A stretch of 45,657 nt of DNA from Chloroflexota bacterium (lineage in GTDB: Bacteria > Chloroflexota > Limnocylindria > Limnocylindrales > CSP1-4): positions 1 through 45,657 of the forward strand of contig JAKAJU010000096.1 in assembly GCA_021813655.1 (NCBI GenBank), given 5' to 3'. A model generated the notes under the pieces. It searched no databases, was not told the DNA's origin, and saw only the letters and a program-made list of their open reading frames with translations. Below, in pieces: positions 30,914 to 38,724 of this stretch; positions within the stretch are counted from its first letter, which is position 1, and the number at the start of each line of letters is the position of its first letter. A program made the position numbers and the translations under genes.

Positions 30914-33031
30914 CTACCGGACGGTCGCCTCGGCGTGCGCGCGTGCCGGCCACCGCGCCGGATCGCCGGCGTAGGTCGCGTTCACCGCGTACCGACCGGG
31001 CTCGAGGCCGGCGACCGGGAGCACGTACGCACCCGTCGCGTCCGTGGTCGCGGTTCCCAGCGTGATGCGCGCCGGCGCGAGCGGGTGGATGTCCCGGCCG
31101 ACCTCCTGATCGCCCAGGAAGATCGGCGCCACGTACGCGCTCCCGATCGACGACGCGGGCACGCGGACGTCGAGCCAGATCCGGTAGGCGGCACCCGGAT
31201 GCACGCCGAACTCGCCGGAGTTGATTCCCGTGCTCTGCGACGAGGAGACGACGACGCGCAGCATCCGCCCCGCCCCGCGATCCGACGCCGGCGTCGTGAC
31301 GGAGCCGTCGCCCCACCACCCCCAGTGGTCGAGCCCGTCCGCGAACGCGGCGTTCGGCACGACGTTCGATGACGCACCCTCCGCGTACCCCACCGCGTAG
31401 ACGGTCAGGTCCGCGATCCCCGGTCCGGCTCCTTCCTGGTTCACGCGGATCCCGACGTCGGCGTGCGTCGCCCCCGCCGGCACGGTCCCCGTCCACTCGA
31501 GCCGCTGTGGGGGACCATCCTCGGGCGTCGCGGCGAGCGCGATGGGTGCGCGGCCGACCGGGGTGCCACCGAGCGTCCGCGCCGTGCCGGCGGCGCTCGT
31601 GGTCCCCCCGGACGCGACCTGCACATCGAGCGTGGTCCGGGCGCGGACGTACGACGCGATGAGCCCGGTGAACGAGGTGGGCGAGGTCTCCGGGAGGACC
31701 CGGTCGGGGTGATCCGTCCACGACTGGAAGATTGCATCGTCCGGCGGTCCGACGCCGTCGAGCTCGTGCGTGAGCACGTGGTCCCACGCGGCGCCCAGCC
31801 AGGCCGCGTCGGTGCCCTCGGCGGTGCCGTTGTAGATGATCCCGAACCGGCTGCCATGAGCCCGCGCGTACGCCTGGAGGCGCAGTGTGTCGGCCGGCCA
31901 GGCGGTCCGGCCCCAGTCGAGGTCGAGGTGGAAGAACGGCAGCGGGTGGCCCGTGGCGGCGCGGAACGCGTCCATCCACTCCTCGTACGCGTCCGCCGTC
32001 GCCGGGCCGGCGAGCGGCTCGATGTCCCCGACCACGACAGACGGGAAGGCGGCGTGGACCTCGCGGACGAACCGGGCCACCTCGGACGCCACCTTCGCCG
32101 CGGACCACCGGCACGCCTTCGGGCCGTCGTACCGGCTGGCGAAGAAGAACGGCTCATCCATGGCCACGAACTTGACGCTCCCGCCTGCGGCGACGATCCT
32201 CCGGATCTGCCGGATCGTCTCGGCGGACCCACCGGCGAATCCCTCGACCCCCTCCCCGCACGTGCCGGCCACGAGCGGGCCCTCCTCGATCGCGATCGCG
32301 ATGTCGCGCGCGCGCAGCGCCGCGACGACGCGCCGGAGGTCCGCCTCGCTCGCCGTCCCTCCGAGCCACTCGCCGTACAGCTTGAAGACATGGGTGCGCC
32401 CCGCCACCTTCGTCCACGGCGCCGTCGGGGCGAACAGCGCCGAGAAGTCGGTCGAGCCAACGTACATGCGGCCGGGCCGTTCGGGCATCGGCGGGAGAGG
32501 TGCGAACCAGACCTGCGGCGTGACGGCGAGGGACTTCGCGAGCGTCGCGCAGGACCGCGCACCGCCGCCCGTGAGCACGAGCGAGGCGCGACCGGTCCCG
32601 GCCGTCGCGGTCCGGAGAGCCGCGACCTGCACGGCGGTGAGGGAGAGCATGCCTGCGATGGTGCCCGAGCCGCTCGATCGCAGCGTGCCGGGCGACGCGA
32701 CCACGGATCCCGGGGAGGGGCAGGCGCCGCGGCGGAGGGTGGCGCCATACGAGGTGGACGCGCGGAGGCCGCGGGCGGAGATCGCCAGCGTGCCCAGGCC
32801 GGTATCGAACGCGCGCAGCGTCGCCGTGCCTCGCGCTCCGGCCGAGCCGAACGTCGCCGTCCACGCGGACTCGACGAGGCGGGCGGCGGAGGCATCCGCG
32901 GCGGTCGCCGCGGTCGGCGCCGGAAGCAACGGTGCCGCGAGGATCGCGCCGATCCCTGCCGCGAGCACCCGAGCCCACGACCCGCCGCGTCCCCGGCCGA
33001 CCCGTCCGCCCGATCGCGCCTCGAAACCCAC
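30914..33031 (-). CDS. Secreted glycoside-hydrolase-like protein with beta-sandwich domains
   Basis: The 705-residue exported protein starts with a signal peptide (VLAAGIGAILAAPLLPAPTA). Residues about 45-160 share the two-Cys beta domain of the secreted protein at 4796-5722 (SAWTATFGSAGARGTATLRA; LRRGACPSPG; ARSCATLAKSL). Residues about 180-420 look like a TIM barrel with acidic strand ends (VKFVAMDEPFFFASRYD; FFHLDLDWGR; GIIYNGTAEGTDAAW), as in glycosidases. I cannot name the family. The C-terminal part contains a jelly-roll-like module (ADGLDHWGWWGDGSV) and an Ig-like module (YVLPVAGLEPGRYAVNATYA). GTG 33031 is chosen because GGAGG lies 7 bases upstream. A TTG at 33061 is in frame but overlaps the promoter region. 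Confidence 0.62.
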   Translation of the reverse strand: MGFEARSGGRVGRGRGGSWARVLAAGIGAILAAPLLPAPTAATAADASAARLVESAWTATFGSAGARGTATLRAFDTGLGTLAISARGLRASTSYGATLRRGACPSPGSVVASPGTLRSSGSGTIAGMLSLTAVQVAALRTATAGTGRASLVLTGGGARSCATLAKSLAVTPQVWFAPLPPMPERPGRMYVGSTDFSALFAPTAPWTKVAGRTHVFKLYGEWLGGTASEADLRRVVAALRARDIAIAIEEGPLVAGTCGEGVEGFAGGSAETIRQIRRIVAAGGSVKFVAMDEPFFFASRYDGPKACRWSAAKVASEVARFVREVHAAFPSVVVGDIEPLAGPATADAYEEWMDAFRAATGHPLPFFHLDLDWGRTAWPADTLRLQAYARAHGSRFGIIYNGTAEGTDAAWLGAAWDHVLTHELDGVGPPDDAIFQSWTDHPDRVLPETSPTSFTGLIASYVRARTTLDVQVASGGTTSAAGTARTLGGTPVGRAPIALAATPEDGPPQRLEWTGTVPAGATHADVGIRVNQEGAGPGIADLTVYAVGYAEGASSNVVPNAAFADGLDHWGWWGDGSVTTPASDRGAGRMLRVVVSSSQSTGINSGEFGVHPGAAYRIWLDVRVPASSIGSAYVAPIFLGDQEVGRDIHPLAPARITLGTATTDATGAYVLPVAGLEPGRYAVNATYAGDPARWPARAHAEATVR

Positions 33032-33418
33032 CGTGCGTCCTCCGCGGGAGTCGTCGTGCAAAGCGTATCAGCGGGCGTCAGCAGGTTGGCGGCTTGACGC
33101 TTCCGCGTCCACGGGTGCCCGCATGCCGGCCGGCGGCCCCTGGACGTCGGGCACGAGCTTCGAGTTCATCCGCTGGCTCGCCGGGCGCGGACCGTGCATC
33201 TGGGCGCGATCGTCCTCGACCGCTTGGCGGTCACGAGCGCGCAGCACGCACGTTTCGTCCTCGCGGCTCGCCGGGCGCCGTCTTCCTGGCGGGTGGCGCT
33301 TGTCCGTCCGATGGCCTCGAGGAGGCGCGTGGGCCGCCGGGCCGACGCGGCGGCTCACCGAGGGTGGCACGCGCGGGGGAACCGAGGTGGGTCGCGTCCC
33401 GCCGTAGAGGCGATAAGT
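33032..33418. other. Intergenic 387 bases at the edge of the catabolic operon
   Basis: This holds the extended -10 of the secreted-protein gene and a possible hairpin (GTGCCCG 33115-33121 with CGGGCAC 33148-33154) that could end the SorC operon. Frames cross it on both strands, but none has a recognisable protein pattern. It may be decayed sequence. Confidence 0.4.
33062..33070 (-). promoter_or_regulatory. Extended -10 promoter of the secreted glycosidase-like gene
   Basis: TGATACGCT reads on the minus strand at 33070-33062. Predicted transcription starts about 24 bases before GTG 33031, leaving space for the GGAGG site. This is a leadered promoter, unlike several others in the window. Confidence 0.4.
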
Positions 33419-34465
33419 TCAGGCGATCTGGGCCGTCGCCATGATCTCGTCGTCGAGGAGCGCCTCGGCCGTCCCGACGTCGGTGATGATCGACTTGACC
33501 CACTTGCCCCGGATCGCGCCGCGGATCGGCCACCACTTGCTCGGGCCACCGGCGATCGCGACAGAGCGCGGTACGCGCCCCAGCTGATCGAGGTTCATGC
33601 CGATCACCCGATCGTCGAGCGGCGACTCGATCCTCACGCCGGCGTCGTCATACCAGCAGAGGTTGATGTTGCCCACCGCACCGCGCTCGAGCATCAGCTG
33701 CGCCTCCTCGGGCGTGATCAGGTCGCCGCTGCGGCGGAGCAGTTCCGACAGGCCCACGGTGCCGATGCCCACCAGCGCGAAGTCGACCTTGTCGTGAAGC
33801 TCGAGCGCCCGGCGGGCGAATGGGTCCTGGGCCACGATCGCGTCTCGCAGCTCTGGCGTCGCCGCGACGCCCGGCGTGGGCAGGAAGGCGGGCTCGGCGC
33901 CCAGCAGCTCGGCCAATCGGCGCGTGGATTGCGAGACGTCAAGCTGGGTGCGCGGATTGCCCAGCGACCCCAGCGCCTCGACAACGGTGGTGGCGGCCTG
34001 GCGCTTCACCGGCTCGAGGTGGGCCACGAGCGACATGACGGGCCGGCTCCAGCTGAGGCAGCCCACGATGCCAAGGTCGAACATCGACGGCTGGAGATAC
34101 GCGGCGGCGGCCACACCCAGCTCGCCGGCGATCTCCTCTTCCGTGGCTGCCTCGTCCACGTCGACGATGTGGACGTCGGTCAGCCCGAAACGCTCCTCGA
34201 TCTCCTCCTCCAAAGCGGCGTAGATGCCGGGGGGCGGTACGACGATCGTCCGCACGACGCCGAGCTCCTCGGCCATCGAGAGCAGTCGCGACACGCGGGA
34301 CTGGCTGATGTGAAGGCGGGCGGCAATCTCCGGCTGCCGGACGCCGCGCCGATGGTAGAGGTGGGCGATCTTCGTGATGAGGCGCAGCTGGTCGAGATCC
34401 TCCGCGCGACGGGGGCCGACGTCGAGAGCGTCGGCGCGGGGGCGGTTCTGCGGCCGCACGCTCAC
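33419..34465 (-). CDS. SorC/DeoR-type sugar-binding transcription regulator
   Basis: The 348-residue protein has an N-terminal HTH (HLYHRRGVRQPEIAARLHIS then QSRVSRLLSMAEELG). The SorC effector domain follows (TVVEALGSLGN; LLGAEPAFLPTPGV; DFALVGIGTVG; GAVGNINLCWYDDAG; VIGMNLDQLG; AIAGGPSKWWPIRGAI). SorC regulators bind phosphorylated sugars and usually control the operon they belong to. EryD, which controls erythritol catabolism, is of this type. It is the last gene of the minus-strand operon, its GTG overlapping the stop of a tiny ORF (GTGA, 34462-34465). Candidate binding repeats lie at 44976-45010. Confidence 0.85.
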   Translation of the reverse strand: MSVRPQNRPRADALDVGPRRAEDLDQLRLITKIAHLYHRRGVRQPEIAARLHISQSRVSRLLSMAEELGVVRTIVVPPPGIYAALEEEIEERFGLTDVHIVDVDEAATEEEIAGELGVAAAAYLQPSMFDLGIVGCLSWSRPVMSLVAHLEPVKRQAATTVVEALGSLGNPRTQLDVSQSTRRLAELLGAEPAFLPTPGVAATPELRDAIVAQDPFARRALELHDKVDFALVGIGTVGLSELLRRSGDLITPEEAQLMLERGAVGNINLCWYDDAGVRIESPLDDRVIGMNLDQLGRVPRSVAIAGGPSKWWPIRGAIRGKWVKSIITDVGTAEALLDDEIMATAQIA

Positions 34466-34629
34466 GGGCGCATCTCCGGTCGCGACGCTGCTGGCGCCTT
34501 CCTCGCGGCGCGACGCCTGACGGGACCGCCGGGCTGCGCGTCGCGGCGGCGCGCGAGCCGGACGCCGTCAATTCGCGGCAGTCGCCCTGTGGCAGTCATG
34601 CGTCGGGTGCCCAGCCCATCGTCGTTCAT
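34462..34629 (-). CDS. Tiny ORF coupled between the kinase and the SorC regulator
   Basis: This 55-residue frame starts at an ATG overlapping the kinase stop (ATGA, 34626-34629) and ends overlapping the regulator's GTG (GTGA, 34462-34465). The product is basic and Arg-rich (DGVRLARRRDAQPGG; RRRAARKAP) with no known family. It could be a real small protein, a translational relay that keeps ribosomes moving to the regulator, or chance. Confidence 0.35.
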   Translation of the reverse strand: MNDDGLGTRRMTATGRLPRIDGVRLARRRDAQPGGPVRRRAARKAPAASRPEMRP

Positions 34630-36119
34630 GCGAGCACAGTCTCCACGAGGTCCACCCAGCGCGCGTAGCCCTCGAGAGCATAGACGCGGTCGTCGCCGGG
34701 CATGAACCGCGTCGCACGCGATCGATCCTGGGCGAAGTAGCGTGGGACGTCCAGGCCCACGCCGCCGAGCGCCGCCTTGGCCGCGCCGATGCTCGTCACC
34801 TCGCTGAGGACCGGCCGCACCACGGTCCGACCCAGCAGATCGGCCAGGAGCTGGCACAGGTAGTCGTTGGCGGCGCCGCCCCCGTCCACGGCCACCTCGC
34901 CGCCGCCGGCATCCTGAGGGCCGCCCATCGCGACGAACAGGTCGTGTGCCTGGAAGACCATCGCCTCGAGCCCCGCCCGGGTCATGTCGCGGACCGTGGA
35001 GTCCATGCCCAGGCCGAGGATTGCGGCGCCGCGACCGGCCGGCCAGCGGGGCGCGCCCATCTGCGTGAACGCCGGCAGGACGTATACCCGGTCCGACGCG
35101 AGAAGCGGCGAACGGTCCATGGGCGATGCCCAGGCCACCGGGTCCTTGAACCGTTCGGACAGCCACCTGAGCGTGAAGCCGGAATGGAAGGCGGAACCCT
35201 CCAGCTCGTAACAGGCGCGTCCGGTGCGGTCCTCCCAGCCGACGCTGGTGACGAGGCCGTCCACCAGCGGCGCATCCTCGCCGGTGTTCAGGCAGGCGAC
35301 GCCGGACGTGCCGAACGTGATCTTGAGCTCGCCGCGATCCTCGCAGCCGTGCCCATAGAGCGATGCCTGTTGATCGGCGATCACTCCCGTGATCGGGATG
35401 GCCGCACCAACGAGGTCGGGGTCGGTGACCCCGAACGCGGTTTCCGACGCTCTTATCTCGGGCAGGCACGAAATCGGGACGCCGAGCGCGTCGGCGAGCT
35501 CCGGGTCCCACGCTCGCCGGCGCAGGTCCATGAGCTGATAGCGTGAGGCGTTGGAGACGTCGGTCGCGTGCGAGCGCCCGCCGGAGAGCCGGTAGAGGAG
35601 CCAGGAGTCGACGGTGCCGACTTGGAGGTCGCCGACGTCCGCCAGGCGGCGGATCGACGGGTGCTCGTCGAGCAGCCAGGCGACCTTGGACGCGAAGAAG
35701 AAGGTGTGGTTGGAGAGCCCCGTCCGCGTGCGGATCAGATCGTCCAGACCGGCGGCGCGCCACGCCTCCACCTTCGGCGCGCTCTGCTCCGACATCCAGA
35801 GGATCCCAGGATAGAGCGGGCGGCCAGTGCAGCGCTGCCAGGCGAAGGCTGTCTCACGCATGTTGGTGAGGCCGATGGCGAGGGCCGTGCGGCCGGTTGC
35901 CGCGCACCACTCCGCCGCCCGGCGAAGCACCGACGCCGAGGCCCGCACGATCGACTCGGCGTCGATCTCGACCCAGCCCGGATTCGGGAACGACAGCGGC
36001 AGGTCCTCCTGCGCACAGACCGTGTGCTCGCCTGACGGCACGTCGAACACGAGGCAACGCACCGCGTGGGTGCCGCAGTCAACCGCTATGACCGCTGAAG
36101 TGGGATCAGCAGCGCCCAT
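34626..36119 (-). CDS. FGGY-family carbohydrate kinase, glycerol-kinase-like
   Basis: The 497-residue kinase transfers ATP phosphate to a polyol or sugar. The N-terminal phosphate loop is AVDCGTHAVRCLVFD, and the C-terminal ATP part includes LKITFGTSGVACLN and VAVDGGGAANDYLC. By my alignment with E. coli GlpK, the glycerol-contact residues are kept as R88-E89 (GLTNMRET) and D249-Q250 (VIADQQASLYG). The contact Tyr of GlpK is replaced by Phe (HTFFFASK). This points to glycerol or a related small polyol such as erythritol. It is the eighth gene of the operon, one base after the permease stop. Exact substrate unproven. Confidence 0.82.
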   Translation of the reverse strand: MGAADPTSAVIAVDCGTHAVRCLVFDVPSGEHTVCAQEDLPLSFPNPGWVEIDAESIVRASASVLRRAAEWCAATGRTALAIGLTNMRETAFAWQRCTGRPLYPGILWMSEQSAPKVEAWRAAGLDDLIRTRTGLSNHTFFFASKVAWLLDEHPSIRRLADVGDLQVGTVDSWLLYRLSGGRSHATDVSNASRYQLMDLRRRAWDPELADALGVPISCLPEIRASETAFGVTDPDLVGAAIPITGVIADQQASLYGHGCEDRGELKITFGTSGVACLNTGEDAPLVDGLVTSVGWEDRTGRACYELEGSAFHSGFTLRWLSERFKDPVAWASPMDRSPLLASDRVYVLPAFTQMGAPRWPAGRGAAILGLGMDSTVRDMTRAGLEAMVFQAHDLFVAMGGPQDAGGGEVAVDGGGAANDYLCQLLADLLGRTVVRPVLSEVTSIGAAKAALGGVGLDVPRYFAQDRSRATRFMPGDDRVYALEGYARWVDLVETVLA

Positions 36120-36120
36120 C

Positions 36121-37125
36121 TCAGGCTTGCGTGGTCCGAAGCCGGTCCTGGAGGCTCGAGAGCAGGATGGCGCCGAGCAGGACCAGGCCGAAGACGATCT
36201 GCTGCACCGAGGTCTCCACGCCGTACAGGTTCATCAGGTTGGTGATGGTCCCGATGACGAGCACAGCGCCCAGGAGGCCGCTGATGCTGCCCCGGCCACC
36301 GTTGAGCGCCGTGCCGCCGAGGGTGGCGCCGGCGAACACGTACAGGATCACTCCGTTGCCCATCGAGGCATCGATCGAGAAGAGCCGGCCCACCTGGAGG
36401 ATGCCGCCGATCGCGGCGCAGATGCCCGCCAGCACGAAGGCGATGATCAGGGTGCGGTTGACGTTGACGCCGGCGATCCGGCAGGCCTCCTCGTTGTTTC
36501 CGATCCCCACAAGGTTGCGGCCGAACGCCGTCCGCTTCATCACGACGTGGGCGACGATGAATGCCAGCAGCAGCACCGGCACGGCGACCGGCCACTGGCC
36601 GAAGATGCGGGTTCCACCGAGCCAGGTGTACTCGGCCGGCAGGTGGTAGACGCCCTCGGGGATCAGGAAGACGACCATGCCCTCGAGGGTCAGGAGCGTG
36701 GCCAGGGTGACCAGGAACGCGTTGACCTTGAGCTTGACGATGATCAGGCCGTTCACCAACCCCACAACGGCCCCCACCATGACCGTGAGGAGCAGGGCGA
36801 CAAGCGGGTTGACGCCCGGCCACTCCGTCATGGCGACGATGCCCACGGCCGGGGCGAACGCGAACGTCCCCTCGATCGAGAGGTCGAGCCGTGCCGCGAT
36901 CATCACGAAGAACATCCCGACGACCATGAATCCGAGGGGCGAGGCACCCCACAGCAGGTTGAGCAGGTTGGCGAGCGTGAGGAAGCCGGGCAGGAAGGAC
37001 CCGATCACGGCCAGCAGGAGGAAGATCAGCCAGATCAGGTGCTCGGAGGCGATCCGCCGGAGCAGGATCCTGCCCCGACTGGACGATGCCTCGGCAACGG
37101 TCCCCGTGCCGGCGAGCGCGGTCAT
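36121..37125 (-). CDS. Ribose-type ABC transporter permease
   Basis: The 334-residue membrane protein belongs to the RbsC/BPD_transp_2 family of sugar importers, with 8-10 helices (LIWLIFLLLAVIGSFLPGFL; LVALLLTVMVGAVVGLVNGL; AVPVLLLAFIVAHVVM). The characteristic loop TAFGRNLVGIGNNEEACRIA contacts the ATPase. VFAGATLGGTALNGGRGSIS is also conserved. One permease gene implies a homodimer. Its ATG overlaps the ATPase stop (ATGA, 37122-37125). Confidence 0.9.
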   Translation of the reverse strand: MTALAGTGTVAEASSSRGRILLRRIASEHLIWLIFLLLAVIGSFLPGFLTLANLLNLLWGASPLGFMVVGMFFVMIAARLDLSIEGTFAFAPAVGIVAMTEWPGVNPLVALLLTVMVGAVVGLVNGLIIVKLKVNAFLVTLATLLTLEGMVVFLIPEGVYHLPAEYTWLGGTRIFGQWPVAVPVLLLAFIVAHVVMKRTAFGRNLVGIGNNEEACRIAGVNVNRTLIIAFVLAGICAAIGGILQVGRLFSIDASMGNGVILYVFAGATLGGTALNGGRGSISGLLGAVLVIGTITNLMNLYGVETSVQQIVFGLVLLGAILLSSLQDRLRTTQA

Positions 37126-38642
37126 GCCGTCACCCCCTGGCAGGCGCGGTAGATCTCGCCAGCCTCGAAGTCAGCTGCCGAGCGTTCGAATTCCCTCACG
37201 ATGCGCCCCTTGTAGAAGATCAGCACCCGGTCGCAGATGTCCACAAGCTCATCCTCGCTCTCGCTGGTCATGATCACGGCACTGTGCGCGGCCAGCTCGT
37301 GGCGGACGACGTTGAGCAACTGGGGTTTGGTCGCGATGTCCACACCGCGCGTCGGCTCGTTGAGCACGTACAGGCTGGGCCGCATGAGCCGGAGCCGGCC
37401 GACCATCACCTTCTGGCGGTTGCCGCCGGACAGGGAGTTGATGACGGCATCCGCGCGCGGGGGCTGGACCTCCATCCGCTCGATCGTCTCCTGGGCGGTC
37501 GCGCGCATGCGCTTCTCATCGAGCAGGCCGAACCAGTTGCTGAACTGATGCGCGATCGGCAGGAGCAGGTTGTCGAGCACCGAGAGCGTGTGGATGGTGG
37601 CCAATCGCTCGCGGTTCTTGGGTAGATAGGCGATCCCGGCCCTGTGCGCCGCCATCGAGTTGCGGATCCTGGCGGGGCGGCCGGCGATCGAAAGCTGGCC
37701 GGTGGTCTTGCGGAGGCCGCCGAGGCCGTCGAGCAACTCGTCCTTGCCGGATCCCTCCAGGCCGGCGATCCCCACCACCTCGTGCCGGCGGACGGACATG
37801 CTGACCGCGGCGAAGGCCGGGGCCGAGGCCAGATCGGTGACGCGGAGGATCTCGTCGCCGCACTCGCGGACTTCGGTCGAGTCGACCGCGGTGGTCCCGC
37901 CGTCGCCCACGATCTTGGACGCGAGCAGCTGGGAGGTCGTGCCCGACACGTCGAGCGTGTCGACGCTGACGCCGTCGCGCATGACGGTCACCCGGTCGCA
38001 GGCGGCGAGCACCTCGTTGATATGGTGCGTGATCACGGTGAACGAGCGCCGGGCCTGCGGGTCGCTTGCCAGGTTGCGCAGTTCCTGGAGCAGGGACTCC
38101 CGACGCGCTCCGGAGAGGCTCGCAGTGATCTCATCGAGCAGGATGATCCGAGCTCCGTCCAGGAACACGGCCTTGCCGAAGGCGAGGAGCTGCTGAGTCT
38201 CCACGGGCAATGCGACCAACGGATCTGAGGCCGAGACGTGCAGGCCCAGCCGATCGTCGATCTCGGCCACCTTGCGCCGCATGGCCGACCGGTTCAGGAG
38301 ACCATGGCGGCTGAAGGCCCGGTCGCCGAGGAACAGGTAGTCCTCGACGGTGAGGTAGGGCAGGCGCGGTGGGTCCTGCGGGATCAGGGCGATCCGGTGC
38401 TGGCGCGCCAGGGCAGGGGTCCACCGGCTCGAGCCGAGCACGCTCTGGCCGTCGACCACGAGCTCGCCGCCGCTCGGCTCCATGACCCCGGAAACCATGT
38501 TCATCAGCACCGTCTTGCCGGCGCCGTTCTTCCCGATGATCCCGTGGATCGAGCCCCAGCGGACGTCCAAGGTGGCATCCGCAACTCCGGAGCGCCCACC
38601 GAATTCCTTGCGGAGTCCGCGAACTGCGTATGCGACGTCCAA
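37122..38642 (-). CDS. Ribose-type ABC transporter ATPase (two NBDs, second one degenerate)
   Basis: The 506-residue protein has two nucleotide-binding domains as in RbsA/MglA. The first has Walker A IGKNGAGKTVL and Walker B ARIILLDEITASLSG. The second has Walker A GLEGSGKDELL, where the usual Thr/Ser is Asp. Its signature SLSGGNRQKV is good, but Walker B LYVLNEPTRGVD has Asn for Asp. TTG 38642 is chosen as start because AGGAG lies 9 bases upstream and the ATPase fold begins there. The longer frame from 38747 would run through a strong hairpin and into the preceding gene. It powers uptake through the adjacent permease. Confidence 0.87.
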   Translation of the reverse strand: MDVAYAVRGLRKEFGGRSGVADATLDVRWGSIHGIIGKNGAGKTVLMNMVSGVMEPSGGELVVDGQSVLGSSRWTPALARQHRIALIPQDPPRLPYLTVEDYLFLGDRAFSRHGLLNRSAMRRKVAEIDDRLGLHVSASDPLVALPVETQQLLAFGKAVFLDGARIILLDEITASLSGARRESLLQELRNLASDPQARRSFTVITHHINEVLAACDRVTVMRDGVSVDTLDVSGTTSQLLASKIVGDGGTTAVDSTEVRECGDEILRVTDLASAPAFAAVSMSVRRHEVVGIAGLEGSGKDELLDGLGGLRKTTGQLSIAGRPARIRNSMAAHRAGIAYLPKNRERLATIHTLSVLDNLLLPIAHQFSNWFGLLDEKRMRATAQETIERMEVQPPRADAVINSLSGGNRQKVMVGRLRLMRPSLYVLNEPTRGVDIATKPQLLNVVRHELAAHSAVIMTSESEDELVDICDRVLIFYKGRIVREFERSAADFEAGEIYRACQGVTA

Positions 38643-38660
38643 CGTACGCGCTCCTGTTTG

Positions 38661-38692
38661 CTGGCGGTCGCCCCCTCCGGGGCGACCGCCAG
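38661..38692 (-). terminator. 14-bp perfect stem-loop between binding-protein and ATPase genes
   Basis: In the mRNA, CTGGCGGTCGCCCC pairs with GGGGCGACCGCCAG around a GGAG loop. It sits 33 bases after the binding-protein stop and 18 bases before the ATPase start, without a U-run. Such hairpins in ABC operons usually stop some transcripts or protect the upstream mRNA, giving more binding protein than membrane parts. Confidence 0.65.
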
Positions 38693-38724
38693 GTGCGATC
38701 AGCTGGCGCTGGGCCCTGCCGGGC

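Noticed and set aside
33068-33370. 100-residue minus-strand frame in the 387-base gap
   Set aside because: No ribosome site, no domain pattern, and it overlaps the promoter of the secreted protein gene.
34462-35763. 433-residue minus-strand frame overlapping the kinase
   Set aside because: It is another frame of the FGGY kinase; only the last 55 codons after the kinase stop could be real and are listed separately.
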